Counted from the first letter of the stretch, positions 1-11,200 are shown. The stretch is 64,000 bases of DNA from Eucalyptus grandis (GCF_016545825.1 NC_052618.1:42292196-42356195); one strand, 5' to 3'. The notes: generated from the sequence alone by a model not told the origin. Program-made: numbers and translations.

Positions 1-28
1 CTTTTCTCATTTAAAGACATTCCTTTCC

Positions 29-2550
29 TTGTCTAAAACTCAATTTCAGAAATCCATTCGTAGGATACGTACTGATAATGGAAAAGAATTTTTTAATGCT
101 GAATGTGCTTCCTTATTCACTGTAAATGGGATATTGCATGAGAGTTCTTGTACCTATACACCTCAGCAAAATGGCATCGTTGAGAGAAAACATCGCCATC
201 TTTTAGAAGTGGCTCGTGCGCTTAAATTTCAAGCTTCTGTCCCTGAAAAATTTTGGGGAGATTGTGTGATTACTGCAGCATATTTGATCAACCGCATGCC
301 ATCACGCATTTTAAAGGGAAAGGCGCCTTTTGAGTTATTGTATGGAAAAAAACCGAATCTGAGCCATCTCAGAGTCTTTGGATGTCTGTGCTATGTTACT
401 ACAGTGGGCCATAGAGATAAGATGGCGCCACGAGCTTCTCAATGCATTTTTATGGGGTATCCAACTTTGCAAAAAGGATATCGGCTTTATGCACCGCCTA
501 CAGGGAATTTCTTTGTCAGTAGGGATGTTGTGTTTCATGAAGATGTTTTTCCTTTTTCCTTAACAACTTTATCTGAAGAAGGAAAGACAAATCGGCAATT
601 CTTGTTGGAAGAAGATTCATCATGTGGAGAAGCACTCATTATTCCTACTCTTCCACAAACAATTGATATCTTACCTCCAACACCTCTTATGAATACGGCT
701 GAAGATTCTATTGCACATCCTCATGAAGATCGATCATTGCATGATGAACCAGCACAGTTGGCGGATACTTCAGAAGCCACTACTACTGAAGAATTATCCA
801 TCACACCACAAGTGCCACAGCGGCGTTCTCATCGAATCTCTCGACCACCAACTTGGACGAAAGATTATATATGTGGCTCTTCAAAATCATCAGGTACTCG
901 TTACCCTATCTCCTCTTATGTGTCCTTTGATAGATTGACACCAGAACATCTATGTTGCATAAGTCGTATTTCGAAGACCAAGAACCTGCTAGTTATAATG
1001 AAGCCAAAGATGATCCTCGTTGGCGAAAGGCCATGGAATCAGAATTACATGCATTGATAGACAATCATACCTGGGATGTTATTTCAATGCCTAATCATCG
1101 CAAACCCATTGGATGTAAGTGGGTATATAAAATAAAATATAAGGCAGATGGTTCTGTGGAAAGATACAAAGCTCGGTTGGTGGCAAAAGGCTTCACTCAA
1201 CGAGAAGGTTTCGACTATCATGAAACCTTTTCTCCTGTAGCAAAAGATGTCACGGTTCGTACTTTTCTGTCTATTGCTGCTTTTCGTGACTGGCCATTAC
1301 ATCAAATGGATGTCCATAATGCCTTCTTGCATGGCGATCTGGATGAAGAAATATATATGGAGCTTCCACCCGGATTACGGAGACAGGGGGAGTCGAAGGT
1401 ATGTCGTCTCCGCAAATCTCTTTATGGATTGAAACAAGCTTCCAGACAATGGTATGCTAAGTTCACCAGCGCACTCTTGGCTGCTGGATTCAATCAATCC
1501 AAGTATGACTATGCCTTATTCACTTGGACAAAAGGTATGTCATTTATTTGCTTGATGATCTATGTTGATGATATTCTCATCATGGGAAATGATGATTCTG
1601 CTGTAAAGAAACTTAAAGAGCATCTGCATTTGACTTTTCATATCAAAGACTTAGGATCACCTAAGTATTTTCTTGGAATTGAAATAGCTCGCTCAGATCA
1701 GGGCATATCATTGAGCCAACGGAAATTTGTGATGGAAATAATATCAGAAGCAGGATTATCAGGCTGTAGGCCGTCAGTCATCCCTATTGAGCAAAATGCT
1801 AAACTGACTTCTGCTGGCTATGACACTGGTATATCCTTCTCTTCGGATGATCCGTTATTGCAAGATCCCTCAGGATACCAGAGACTCGTGGGTAAACTGA
1901 TATATCTCACTATGACTAGGCCAGATATTTGCTATGCTGTTCAGACTCTTAGTCAGTTTATGCACAGTCCAAAGCAGTCTCACATGAACGCAGCCTTGAA
2001 GATTGTGAGATACTTAAAGACTTGTCCAGGTTTGGGAATACTCCTTTCTCGAAAGTGTAACATGGAGATGACGGCCTATTGCGATGCAGATTATGCCACA
2101 TGCCCTATGAGTATGAGGTCTATTACTGGTTTCTGCATCAAATTTGGGGAATCACTTCTTTCATGGAAGACAAAGAAGCAGTCTACCGTATCTTTATCAT
2201 CAGCTGAAGCTGAATATCGATCTATGGCTAAGACTGTCTGTGAAATAGTCTGGTTAAGGGGCTTACTTCTGGATCTTGGAGCTCCGGTTAAAGGACCAAC
2301 TTTACTCTTCTGTGACAATGATTCGGCACTCAAGCTTGCAGCAAATCCAGTGCTACATGAGAGGACGAAGCATATAGAAGTTGATTGTCACTTTACTCGA
2401 GAAAAGATTCAAGAAGGAATTGTTGAGACGAGAGGAATCAGGACTTCGGAACAGCCCGTTGATATATTTACTAAACCTCTTTGTCAAAGACAACATACAT
2501 ATCTTCTAAACAAGCTAGGCGTCTTGGACATATACAGACCACCAGCTTGA
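29..2550 (+). pseudogene. copia pol: integrase C-terminal part, RT and RNase H, frameshifted
   Basis: The first reading frame (29 to about 970) carries the integrase core with RTDNGKEF and the catalytic E of GIVERKHRHL, then the integrase C-terminal region (LRVFGCLCYV). The frame switches between about 955 and 985; the second frame runs to the stop at 2550. It contains reverse transcriptase with HQMDVHNAFLHGDL, SLYGLKQA and the catalytic YVDDILIMG, then RNase H with ADYA, SLSSAEAEYRSM, RTKHIEVDCHF and the usual end VDIFTKPL. Apart from the one-base frame change the second frame is free of stops for about 530 codons, so decay is recent. The encoded enzymes would copy element RNA into DNA and integrate it. 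The 5' end is cut by the window edge. Confidence 0.88.
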
Positions 2551-2557
2551 GGGGGAG

Positions 2558-2770
2558 TGTTGGAAGATATGATTTTGCAATTTGTATTTATAGGAATATA
2601 AATGTATTTTAGGATAGAAAGAGATAGGCAAATTTTCTCTTTCCTTTATTATTTTCTTCCTTGTAATTAAATACACGAGAAATGTACAGAATTACAATCA
2701 ATGAAGAAGAAAACAATTTGCTTCTTCGTCCTTCCTTAGCCTTCGTCATCTTCATCCTCCTTTTCTGACA
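2558..2770 (+). repeat. 3' LTR of the Ale-type copia element
   Basis: A purine tract (GGGGGAG, 2551-2557) directly follows the pol stop and precedes TGTTGG, the start of the LTR. The LTR ends TGACA at 2770, giving short TGT/ACA terminal inverted repeats. The right boundary is supported by comparison with about 22674, where the host sequence continues without the element. The target duplication is probably the five bases after 2770 (GGCAA), but the left copy is outside the window. Confidence 0.85.
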
Positions 2771-3300
2771 GGCAATTCTGTCTGGTTGAAGATTCACGCT
2801 TCCAACTTATGGATCATTTATGAAAAGAAAGAATTGGCGGAGATAGAAATCCAAACAGCAGTTGAGTTGGGCGCTAGGTCGTGCTGGCCCACATGCCTGA
2901 CCCGGGGCAGGTTTTTCTTAGAAATTGATTTATATATTTCCAAATAAAAATAATTAAACTAATGAAACTATTTTTGTCAAATAATAAAAAAGGTACTTGA
3001 AGAAACTTAATGAAAAACTCTAATTCAATTGAACCTATTAAAATACAAGTAGCTCTTTACATAATTTAAAAAACAAAAAAACAAATTGCACATAATGGTG
3101 TCCTTGTAACTATAACACACAAATTACATCAGAATAGAATGTTTGATCAATTTAGTGTTTTCGGGGCTGTGTTCCTCACCATAATTCCAATGATATAATG
3201 TTGCCGTTGTCCTCATTTGATGACAGAAAATTAGCTCTGTTGATGAGCCATGCCAACTTGGGCTAGCGATCTCTAAAAAAGAGTCAGCAACATAAAGGGA
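2771..3300. repeat. dispersed 0.7-0.9 kb repeat, copy 1 (truncated on the left)
   Basis: This stretch matches 18790-19490, 21473-22370 and 22371-23240. Landmarks shared by all are GATTCACGCTTCCAACT, a GGTCGTGCTGGCCC-like segment and TTGCACATAATGGTGTCC. It has no coding potential. It is the far upstream part of the 5' flank of the first LRR gene. The left part of this copy is cut off by the copia insertion. Confidence 0.75.
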
Positions 3301-4452
3301 TAGCTAATCAGAGCAAATAAATTTTAATAACTAAATAAAAATTAAATAAATTAAAAAAGAACGATTACACGTTGGGAATTCAAATGAAAATTCATAATTT
3401 AATGGACAAAAGCTGGTAAATTACTCTAATTTAGATTAAAATTTTCATGTAATAGTTAGTAAATTTGCTACGTTAATAAGCTATGCAAATAAAAGTTGGT
3501 AAATTAGTAAAAAAATCGATAATTTGCCAACCGTAAAAAATTGACGATTTCACAAAAATCTTGATAAATTACCAACATGTCACGTGGAGAAAAAAAGCCA
3601 CAAGTTATTCTTTTTACCAACAGTTTTTTCAAAGTTATCAATGTCAAAAAGCCTCTCGTTGCCATTTTAATTGCGGAAAATTGAATGTAGATATGAGATT
3701 AATTATCTAGTCCAAAAGGCATTTATGAGATCCAGTACATTAAAGATCTAAGAGGTTCTTCCAACGGCTTGGCCAAAAAATTAGGATACATTCTGGAACA
3801 ATAAAATCATTCTTATGTGGCATCCAGAACAGTTTTTACAGAAACAATAATGAAAAAAAAAAAAAGAGTAACTTTCCAATTTTCATGTAATGCAATAACC
3901 ATTTGAATCAATTTCCTGGTTTTTTTTCCTTTCCATATAAAAGAACTTTCGCTTTTCTTTTTAACACGAGTGTGCTATTTCACTAGTCATTCTGATGGAG
4001 AGATTGTCTTCTTAAAAATGAAAAACCTTCAACAGTAAATGTGGAGACCCAGCTGCACAGAGGTTCTCACCAAGTTTGTCCGTTGCATTTATAACATAGA
4101 TGGATTACTAATCTAGAGTTGCTTAAATAAATTGAAGAAGACAATAGTCAGTCTTAGAGGCACGCAGTGCCATCTGCATCCTTCTTTCTTCGTTTTTGTT
4201 TGTTGTCCTCCTTTGACCCTTATTACCAAGATTAAATACATGTTTTGGGTTGATTGTGATGGATAAACCGTTTGGCCGGCGCGTCTTGGAAGGCATTGAC
4301 TTGGAAAGTTGGAGTCGTCCTTTAGGAAATCATGGTGGACATTGGTTAGAAAATGACAGCATCAATATTATATAGTGACTCTTTTCTTGGTGAATCAAAG
4401 ACAATTATCCACTTGATTAAAGCAATACTTGTTCTCAGGTCCCAAAGAACCT
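3301..4452 (+). promoter_or_regulatory. 5' flank of LRR-RLP gene I-A with W-box-like and TATA-like sites
   Basis: This non-coding flank is conserved upstream of all four LRR-RLP copies (compare 11800-13136, 23241-24385 and 32870-34236). A W-box core TTGACC lies at 4213-4218 and TTGACT at 4296-4301; both are retained in gene I-B. A TATA-like stretch TATTATATAG lies at 4366-4375, about 80 bases before the ATG. W-boxes are known binding sites of WRKY factors and would fit a pathogen-responsive gene, but the role here is inferred from sequence only. The sequence TTGTTCTCAG just before the start region looks like a 3' splice site. Confidence 0.45.
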
Positions 4453-7332
4453 ATGGCGTCTTATGATGGCCTTGTGTCTACTGTCCTATGGGCAATCTTT
4501 GTCATTCAAGTAATTGAATTCAGTCATTCCAACGCTTCAACCAATGTAAGCTGTATTGGTGCAGAGAGGGAAGCTCTCCTAAAGTTCAAGCATGGTCTCA
4601 CAGATCCTTCAAGACGCCTGTCGTCATGGAGTGGAGAGGAATGTTGCAAGTGGGAAGGAGTTGAATGCAACAAGAAAACTGGCCATGTCTTGAAGCTTGA
4701 TCTTCATAATCCATGTATAGAAGAGATCAATATTGACTTCTTCATACCTTCAGATAAGTGCATGCTAGGAGGTAACATAGTTCCTTCTTTAACTAAAGTG
4801 AAGTCTCTGAAATATCTAGACCTCAGTGCCAACAACTTTTCAACCCAAAAAATCCCAACGTTCTTTGCTTCTCTTCAGAAATTGGAGTATCTAAACCTCT
4901 CACATGCAAGCTTCAATGGAGATATTCCTAAGCAGCTCAATAACCTTTCCAAATTACAGTACTTGGACTTCTCCAATCAGGGTTATTTAACCTTGAACAA
5001 CTTTGATTGGGTGTCGAAATTATCTTCCTTAAAATATTTGCACATGTCCAATGTTGACCTTTCTAAGGTCAAAGATTGGTTTGGTTCCATTAACATGCTA
5101 CCATCTTTGCAATCTTTAGGATTAAGCGATTGTGGATTGCAAGATATATCTAGCTCTTTGCAAGCCAATTTCACATCTCTTAGATTTCTCAGCATCGGGT
5201 CCAATAATCTAAGTTCTATTCCCCCATGGATCTATAACTTTAGCAAACTAGAACATATTGATTTGTCCAACAGCTATGGGTACTACAATTTTTTCAGTGG
5301 TATCAAAGGCCGTTTTCCCATGACAATCATCGAGAATAATCAAAGGCTTGTCTTCTTTGATCTGTCTGAGAATTGGCTACATGGTGATTTTCCCAAAAAT
5401 TTGAGCAGTCTTTGCAAATTGCAAGTGGTAATATTATCCTTCAACTTCTTCAATGGGAATATCTCCGACATTTTAGGCAATTCACTTGATTGCATACAAA
5501 GTAAGTGGAAGATCTTCGATGTTTCTTCCAATAATTTTAGCAGCGGCCTGCCAAATCAATTCAGAGATTTCAAAGAATTAGAGTGCCTTGATCTTTCATC
5601 GAACTTGATTTCTGGTTCTATTCCTGCCAATTTGGTGGAGCTATCATCTCTAAAAGAGTTGTTTCTATATGATAACAAATTGAATGGGACTATTTCAGAG
5701 AGCATTGGGCGATTATTTAATCTAAAGACGCTTGATCTGGGGTATAATTTATTGTATGGAGTTGTTGGCGAACTTCACTTTGAAAATCTCAAAAGCTTGA
5801 CCGAGTTAGACATTTCTTCCAATAAGCTCATATTAAATATGAGCTCTGCCTGGGTTCCACCATTCCAAATTCGCCAGATAGATTTGTCAGATTGCAAAGT
5901 AGGACCTGAATTTCCAAAATGGCTTCAAACACAGCGGAACATTACCGAGTTGTGGATGTCAAATGCGAGCATCTCAGGTGACATTTGTGATTGGCTCTAC
6001 GACATTTTCTCTAACATTGAAGTTTTAGATATTTCAAGCAACATGCTTAGAGGCCAAGTTCCCCAAGACATCGGAGACAAGATGCCACAGTTAACAGAAC
6101 TGAGGCTTGAGGGTAATAATCTCACTGGTGGCATTCCAAATTCTTTGTGTAAGTTAAATCGGCTGTATGGAATTAGTCTGTCAAAGAATCAATTGTCGGG
6201 GAAACTTCCTCGATGTTGGGGAGCATCGCAAGAGTTGGCATATTTGTTTTTTGGGGATAACAAGTTAAATGGCCAGATTCCAAAATCCTTGTGCCATCTT
6301 CGGTCATTGTCCGCTCTTAGCCTACACAGGAATGCCTTTACTGGAGGAATCCCAAACTGTTTGTCAAATCTGCCGACAATGATTGTCCTTGATCTCAGCG
6401 ACAATGAATTCACAGGTAGGTTACCGCTATTTAGGCCACAGTCTCCATTTTTGTCAGTGATCAATTTAGAGAAAAATCGCTTTGTTGGGGGCATTCCTTC
6501 CCAATATTGCCAACTTAAATATCTCCAATTCTTGAGCCTAGCACAGAATTACATTTCTGGACCCATTCCCAATTGTTTTGACAGGATCTTGTCTATGGTT
6601 AATGCGGGTGAGAGACATTTTTTTATGTATGGTGTCGATGTTATGGTTAACACAAAGGGGACTAGCCAAATCTTTGGGATTACGCTTCGATACTTCCACT
6701 CAATCGATCTTTCAGCAAACATGTTGGATGGGCAAATACCAAAAGAGTTCACTAAGCTCGTTAGACTTCAAAATCTGAACCTCTCTCAGAATAAGTTGAG
6801 TGGATCTATTCCCTCAAATATTGGTGACCTGAAAAACTTAGAGTCTCTTGATCTTTCCAGAAACAAATTGTCAGGTACCATCCCTCCAGGCATATCCAGC
6901 ATGGACTTCCTTAGTCATCTCAATCTGTCCTTCAATAGACTCTCTGGCCCTATTCCGTTTGGCAACCATCTGCGCACTGTGGACGATGAATCCGTTTATC
7001 GCGGCAATGACAGGCTCTGTGGAGCTCCTCTTCTGAATACTTGTCCTGGAGATGAGCCACCCGGTAGTGATGGGCACGACGGTGATAATTCCGGTGGAGA
7101 TAAACCTAGCGAAGGTGATTTGGATATCCGCAATTGGTTCTATGCGGGATTGGGACCTGGCTTTATGGTGGGATTTCTAGGATTTTGTAGCGTCCTGCAC
7201 TTCAAGGGATCTTGGAGGGTCTCTTACTTCCAAGCGATGGATAAGGCCATTGAGAAATTTTCAATGACAACAATGATCACCATGCTTTGGTTCAAGAGAA
7301 CATTCCCACAACGTAGAAAGGAGCTTGTTTAG
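4453..7332 (+). CDS. LRR receptor-like protein, EIX/Cf/Ve class (type I, block A)
   Basis: A predicted plasma-membrane receptor lacking a kinase domain, 959 residues from the first in-frame ATG at 4453. The frame is open 24 bases further upstream, but only from a TTG. Residues 1-27 form a hydrophobic signal peptide (STVLWAIFVIQVIEF). The LRR N-terminal cap starts near residue 34 (CIGAEREALLKFKHGL) with the cysteine cluster EECCKWEGVEC near 63-72. A long run of plant-type LRRs (LxxLxLxxNxLxGxIP) follows to about 705. An island of about 45 residues without LRR pattern (about 705-750) separates them from the last four LRRs. Then come the C-terminal cap CGAPLLNTC, an acidic juxtamembrane stretch (about 866-891), a transmembrane helix near 896-917 with GxxxG spacing (GLGPGFMVGFLGF) and a short basic tail. 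Such proteins signal through adaptor kinases of the SOBIR1 type; ligand unknown. No intron is needed in the coding part. Confidence 0.93.
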   Translation: MASYDGLVSTVLWAIFVIQVIEFSHSNASTNVSCIGAEREALLKFKHGLTDPSRRLSSWSGEECCKWEGVECNKKTGHVLKLDLHNPCIEEINIDFFIPSDKCMLGGNIVPSLTKVKSLKYLDLSANNFSTQKIPTFFASLQKLEYLNLSHASFNGDIPKQLNNLSKLQYLDFSNQGYLTLNNFDWVSKLSSLKYLHMSNVDLSKVKDWFGSINMLPSLQSLGLSDCGLQDISSSLQANFTSLRFLSIGSNNLSSIPPWIYNFSKLEHIDLSNSYGYYNFFSGIKGRFPMTIIENNQRLVFFDLSENWLHGDFPKNLSSLCKLQVVILSFNFFNGNISDILGNSLDCIQSKWKIFDVSSNNFSSGLPNQFRDFKELECLDLSSNLISGSIPANLVELSSLKELFLYDNKLNGTISESIGRLFNLKTLDLGYNLLYGVVGELHFENLKSLTELDISSNKLILNMSSAWVPPFQIRQIDLSDCKVGPEFPKWLQTQRNITELWMSNASISGDICDWLYDIFSNIEVLDISSNMLRGQVPQDIGDKMPQLTELRLEGNNLTGGIPNSLCKLNRLYGISLSKNQLSGKLPRCWGASQELAYLFFGDNKLNGQIPKSLCHLRSLSALSLHRNAFTGGIPNCLSNLPTMIVLDLSDNEFTGRLPLFRPQSPFLSVINLEKNRFVGGIPSQYCQLKYLQFLSLAQNYISGPIPNCFDRILSMVNAGERHFFMYGVDVMVNTKGTSQIFGITLRYFHSIDLSANMLDGQIPKEFTKLVRLQNLNLSQNKLSGSIPSNIGDLKNLESLDLSRNKLSGTIPPGISSMDFLSHLNLSFNRLSGPIPFGNHLRTVDDESVYRGNDRLCGAPLLNTCPGDEPPGSDGHDGDNSGGDKPSEGDLDIRNWFYAGLGPGFMVGFLGFCSVLHFKGSWRVSYFQAMDKAIEKFSMTTMITMLWFKRTFPQRRKELV

Positions 7333-8050
7333 CATGTAATACTTGCCCCTTTCTTGCTAACCAATTTCTTGCATCTTTTCTTGGTTGAAGCCATTGTTGA
7401 TTATTTTGGGCATGTGTACCAGAAGAGTTAGAGAGCTGGAGAAACTTAGCCCACTTTGAAGAACTGCTTCGGGTTACCAGATGGACAGAAGAAAATACAT
7501 TCACATCAATAAACAGAACGTGTTTTAAGCCTTCGACTTTTCTTTTTCCTCTCTTGTCAATTTCTAGTGTGTGGCAGAAAGAATATGTTTAGTTTTGTGG
7601 ACCGGTGAAGGTGGAAGGAACTATTGTTGAAGATACACTCCTATTTTTTATCAACCCCGTTAGAAATCTGCATAATTTAAAATTTGGGAGTGTATTGAGT
7701 GCACTACACATGTAATGCATTGTCACAGTAAATAAGACTTGATTGCATAAGTGCGGCCGAAAATTTCTCTGAGCATACTACGAATCTTTTCACAAAGCCA
7801 TTAAGAAGTTAAAGGCATCATCGATTTTCACACACCAACCTGAGGGTGAGTATCAAGATGCATACTTCCCTAGTTTGTTTAGATAGTATCTCTTTATAAA
7901 TTTTAACTAGATTGCGCAAAGACATATTGTTAGTATTTTAAGCATGGGGCTAGATATGTCATCTAAATTTTCTTATCAAGGAAATAACGTTAAACGCACT
8001 TATTAGAAAGATTATTATCAAATGCATGAGCTCGATTATCCTATCACCAT
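7333..8050. other. conserved 3' flank of LRR gene I-A
   Basis: Non-coding sequence after the stop codon that is repeated behind gene I-B (27248-27967) and, more diverged, behind pseudogene II-B where it is split by the giant LTR element (37028-37058 and 59915-60460). It probably contains the 3' UTR. I see no further gene in it. Confidence 0.65.
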
Positions 8051-8340
8051 TGAGGTTAAATTATTTTGAAAAGCCCTAAAAATAAGTCTCCTTAATCACT
8101 TCTTACGAGGCTTCTAATCATCTAACTATACAACGACATGATTGATCATCACGCTAAAATCTCTGGTTATTTACGGAAATCCATGACACAGATCGCACTT
8201 CCATGTGACGATTCACGGCTCCCTATCATTGAAAATTGAATAATGTACGTGCACAACGTACAACTAATAATCTATTTATAAATTGGAAATCACGGTAAAA
8301 ACCCTCGTTTGGATAATTTTACCGGCACGAACATCCTCAC
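8051..8340 (-). repeat. gypsy-type LTR remnant (R/U5 end), block A
   Basis: It begins TGAGGTTAAAT and matches 28156-28450, where the same edge abuts a primer-binding site and gag start on the minus strand. In block A that internal part is missing. A TATA-like ATTTATAAATAG on the minus strand near 8270 fits an LTR promoter. More diverged relatives start at 18790, 21473 and 22371. The far end of the LTR could not be located. Confidence 0.5.
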
Positions 8341-8999
8341 GAGAGCGGACTTTAGCCTCGAGTTGATTCAAGAAGATTAGCCATGATTGAAGCTCAATGG
8401 AGATCAGATCCTTCATTTCTTTGATGGACCGAAATGAAAGTGATAGTTCTCTCTCTTTCTCTGGTGCTTGATTTCGATTCAATCAATAGCGCTGATTCTC
8501 GTTACCTTTCTTGTATCACGAGGGCTCGCCTCAGTCAACTCCAGTCCACACAAAAGGCACTCCGGCCCTCCATCGCCGGCCACCATACGCTAGGCCACAA
8601 CAGAACCAGAGAACTGAGAGCAGAGCACTCATCACCACTCATACGATGGTTGAAAATTCCTCTAAATTAAAGATTTTTCTAGTCTTCAGGTCCTCGCTGC
8701 TGCCTCTGAAAGTCGTCCCGCACCACTCATCATCACCGGTCGTGGTTTTCAAAGTTACACCGATTGTGCCCTGTTCTACTCTGTTTTTCTTTTTGGTCGA
8801 GTAATTGGTGGAAGCTCCTTTGCCAGCGTCGGTACCCACCAGAGACACATCCAGAACCCTTCATCGATCTTAGTTCGTGACCAGTAATCACGCCATCAAG
8901 TGGGGAAAAATATATCCATCCAAAGCCGAGTAGGGAAATTGCGAAGAGCTAGGTCGGCCTAAATTAGCTTTCAGAGTCTAAGCTCTTATGTGCACATTT
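8341..8999. other. non-coding spacer conserved between blocks
   Basis: The segment corresponds to about 28451-29164 of block B, with visibly more differences (of the order of 10% by eye) than the spacer further right. Several short open frames on both strands do not resemble any family I recognise and are not all preserved in block B. It may be the U3 part of the gypsy LTR. Confidence 0.4.
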
Positions 9000-9720
9000 T
9001 GTTATTCAAGTGGGTGGATTCCCGATGCCAAAGACGGTGCTTTGGCTTGTGGATGAAGTAACTTGAAGAATATTGATGTTTCTAGTAATAATTCTAGTGG
9101 TCACCTGCCCAATCAATTTGGAAATTTCAAAATGATCTTTTGATCTGTCGCGAGACTCAATTTCTAGTCTTATTCCCTCTACAGTGGGAGAGCTTTGTCT
9201 CTGAGAGAGTTGCATCTCGAAGGTAACGAATTAAGCGAGAATTTTTACAGAAAATATTGGCTGACCATCCAATCCGGAGGCGATGGACATTGATATTTGA
9301 ATGTCATTGTAAGCGAAATCCACTTTACAAATCTTAAGAGCTTGACCAAAGCTCTCAGTTTTCCCGAATGAAGTTGTTATAATTGTTAACGCGTCTTGGG
9401 CTCCTCCTTTCCACATTTTAAGAGTCTCATGTCCAGTTATGAAGTGGGATCAGAATTTTCAAACCGGTTTCAAACCTAGAGAACTATTTCAACATTAGAC
9501 ATGTTATGTGCAAGCATCTCGAATGAAATTCCCGATTGGCTATCCAATGCTTTGTCCACTATTGAAGTGCCGGATCTCTTGGATAATATTATCAAAGGCA
9601 ACATTCCCCAAATTAATGAAAAAAAAAATGCTGCAATTACATCTAGTGTCACTTTGCGAAAATAACCTCGTTGATGACAGCAATCCTCTTGCATTCACAT
9701 TAATGTATCACTCAACGATC
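9000..9720 (+). pseudogene. eroded LRR-RLP relic 1 (block A)
   Basis: Frames broken by many stops still show LRR text in the order expected for the middle of the neighbouring receptors: NIDVSSNNSSGHLPNQF near 9067-9117, LRELHLEGNELSE near 9200-9240, ASWAPPFH near 9390, ISNEIPDWLSN near 9515-9550, then IEVPDLLDN and a segment ending CENNLVDD near 9680. The order matches the type I genes. No open frame survives. The homologous relic lies at 29165-29850. Confidence 0.7.
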
Positions 9721-10735
9721 TCCTTTTTTATGGAGGACTTGAGAGCTCAAAACCTCAATTGTCATTCAACAATAATCCTTTCTAAGTTCCATGGTCAAAG
9801 GGATCGGGCATTAATTTTTTGTAAAATGATATCAATACGAGGGAATTGATTGAAGTTCCAACCTTGCGAGATGAAGCATGTTTTTTTAGTACACTTTCGA
9901 GGATGCGACCCAAAATTAATATAGAAAAGAAGCACTATGTATCTACGTTAATTCTTCTCAATTAGGGACTTGAAAATTAATCGTCAAAACAATAGTCATG
10001 GACGAAATCGTTATTTGGCTTTGAGGTGTCTTTGATCACTTTTCACCATTGCCTTCGGTATGAATAGATTTCAAGAGACAAACTACCCGCCCGCATGATA
10101 CAATTTATTAGTCTTCTAAACTTTCGTAATGAAAACGTGTTAATGTGGAACGAATTCAGCTAACTATATGAGAACAGACAAGTGTCACGAGATTGACTCC
10201 CCAACGGTCACCACCTCTGCATTAATCAAAATCTTACAGAAGTTAGGAGGTTGCAAATTTTAACAAGACAACTCAAGGCCAACATTCTATGTCAACCAGT
10301 GAAGATCCGGTACTTTGCCTTGGGTCATCCGAAAACTGATTGCTCCCTCAAGCAATTAAACGAAGAACGATATCAGTTAGTGGCTCCAAATTGTGGTGAA
10401 AACAGACAAAAGTTTCGATGCCAGTTCGTTCCTGTTTAGTCTAGAAAATAATTGCATCTGTATTCATGATTCCTCTCGAGGAAAAGTCTCACGGTGCACT
10501 GTGATTGTAGAAGACAGTGCACTTGCGGCAAACGTAAACATAATTTTTTTTTTCGTTTTCTTTCTTTTTTCTAAGTTGCAGCGGAAAGAGGGGAAGGAAT
10601 ATAGAAAATAATCGCTCGACATTGCTCATAAATCCTTCCGTTTTCTTTTTCCCTCGCAATGTGAAGAAAAGTGGTTTTAGGTGTCTTGACCTATGACGGG
10701 TCTTGCGAGGCACAACTTCATTTTAAACAAGAGAA
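9721..10735. other. spacer without recognisable gene
   Basis: Conserved in block B (about 29851-30865), but with no frame resembling a known protein. It lies between two LRR relics, so it may be decayed receptor sequence beyond recognition, or the flank of one. A purine/pyrimidine-rich tract lies at 10540-10670. Confidence 0.4.
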
Positions 10736-10915
10736 CCTCCGGTGGGAGTGGACAGTTTCTACGTCCTTGTCAACCCCAAAGAAGGGTTAAGTGCTATCCA
10801 CATGCTTTCCTTCCTAGAGTTTTCCTTATCGACGGGATGTCATTTGGAAGATGCTTCAGCCTCTTTGCATGTCAATTTCACTTCTGTTAAATTCTTTGAT
10901 TTGTTTGACCAGGAA
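10736..10915 (+). pseudogene. eroded LRR-RLP relic 2 (block A)
   Basis: One frame reads CHLEDASASLHVNFTSVKF followed by FDLFDQ, which aligns with SDCGLQDISSSLQANFTSLRF in gene I-A. The fragment represents an LRR pair of the N-terminal third. It is out of register with the neighbouring relics. A near-identical copy is at 30866-31045, differing by only a few bases. Confidence 0.7.
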
Positions 10916-11039
10916 AAAAAAAAAACAAATTCTTTGATTCGTGTTAAAACTCCATAAATTCATTTATTCCTCCTTATTCAAAACTTAGCAAACCTCGAGC
11001 ATCTTGATCAGAGTTATAATGATAGCCATGGCATATTCT

Positions 11040-11200
11040 CCGCTGTCATCTTTTGAAAGTAGACGGTGGCTTAGATTCCTTGATGTTTTTGGAAATAGGC
11101 TGGAAGGTGAACTTTTAAAAGACTCAACATTTCATGCAGTTGGCAAGTACTAAGCTTGCGTGGTAATGAATTTATTTGGAAGATTGCCAACACAAAAGAC
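11040..11200 (+). pseudogene. eroded LRR-RLP relic 3 (block A), intact insertion site
   Basis: The frame RFLDVFGNRLEGEL near 11074-11115 is LRR-like and is followed by a stop. The TTA at 11071-11073 is the unoccupied version of the site that carries a 919-bp Harbinger-like element in block B (31213-32131), which shows that the element entered block B after duplication. Confidence 0.65.

Larger units (their letters stand above)
1..2770 (+). mobile_element. Ty1-copia element (Ale/Retrofit-like), 3' part
   Basis: The window opens inside a copia element. Visible in order are the end of the integrase, reverse transcriptase, RNase H, a purine-rich tract and one LTR ending in CA at 2770. The domain order IN-RT-RH is diagnostic of Ty1-copia, and the short 213-bp LTR fits the Ale/Retrofit lineage. 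The 5' LTR, gag and protease lie outside the window. Sequence directly after 2770 matches the uninterrupted copy at about 22674, so the element landed in block A after the block duplication. Confidence 0.9.

Noticed and set aside
4453..7332. Receptor kinase
   Set aside because: After the transmembrane helix only about 40 residues follow, so there is no kinase domain; it is a receptor-like protein.
8434..8848. Overlapping short ORFs on both strands in the spacer
   Set aside because: Not preserved in reading frame in block B and unlike any known family.
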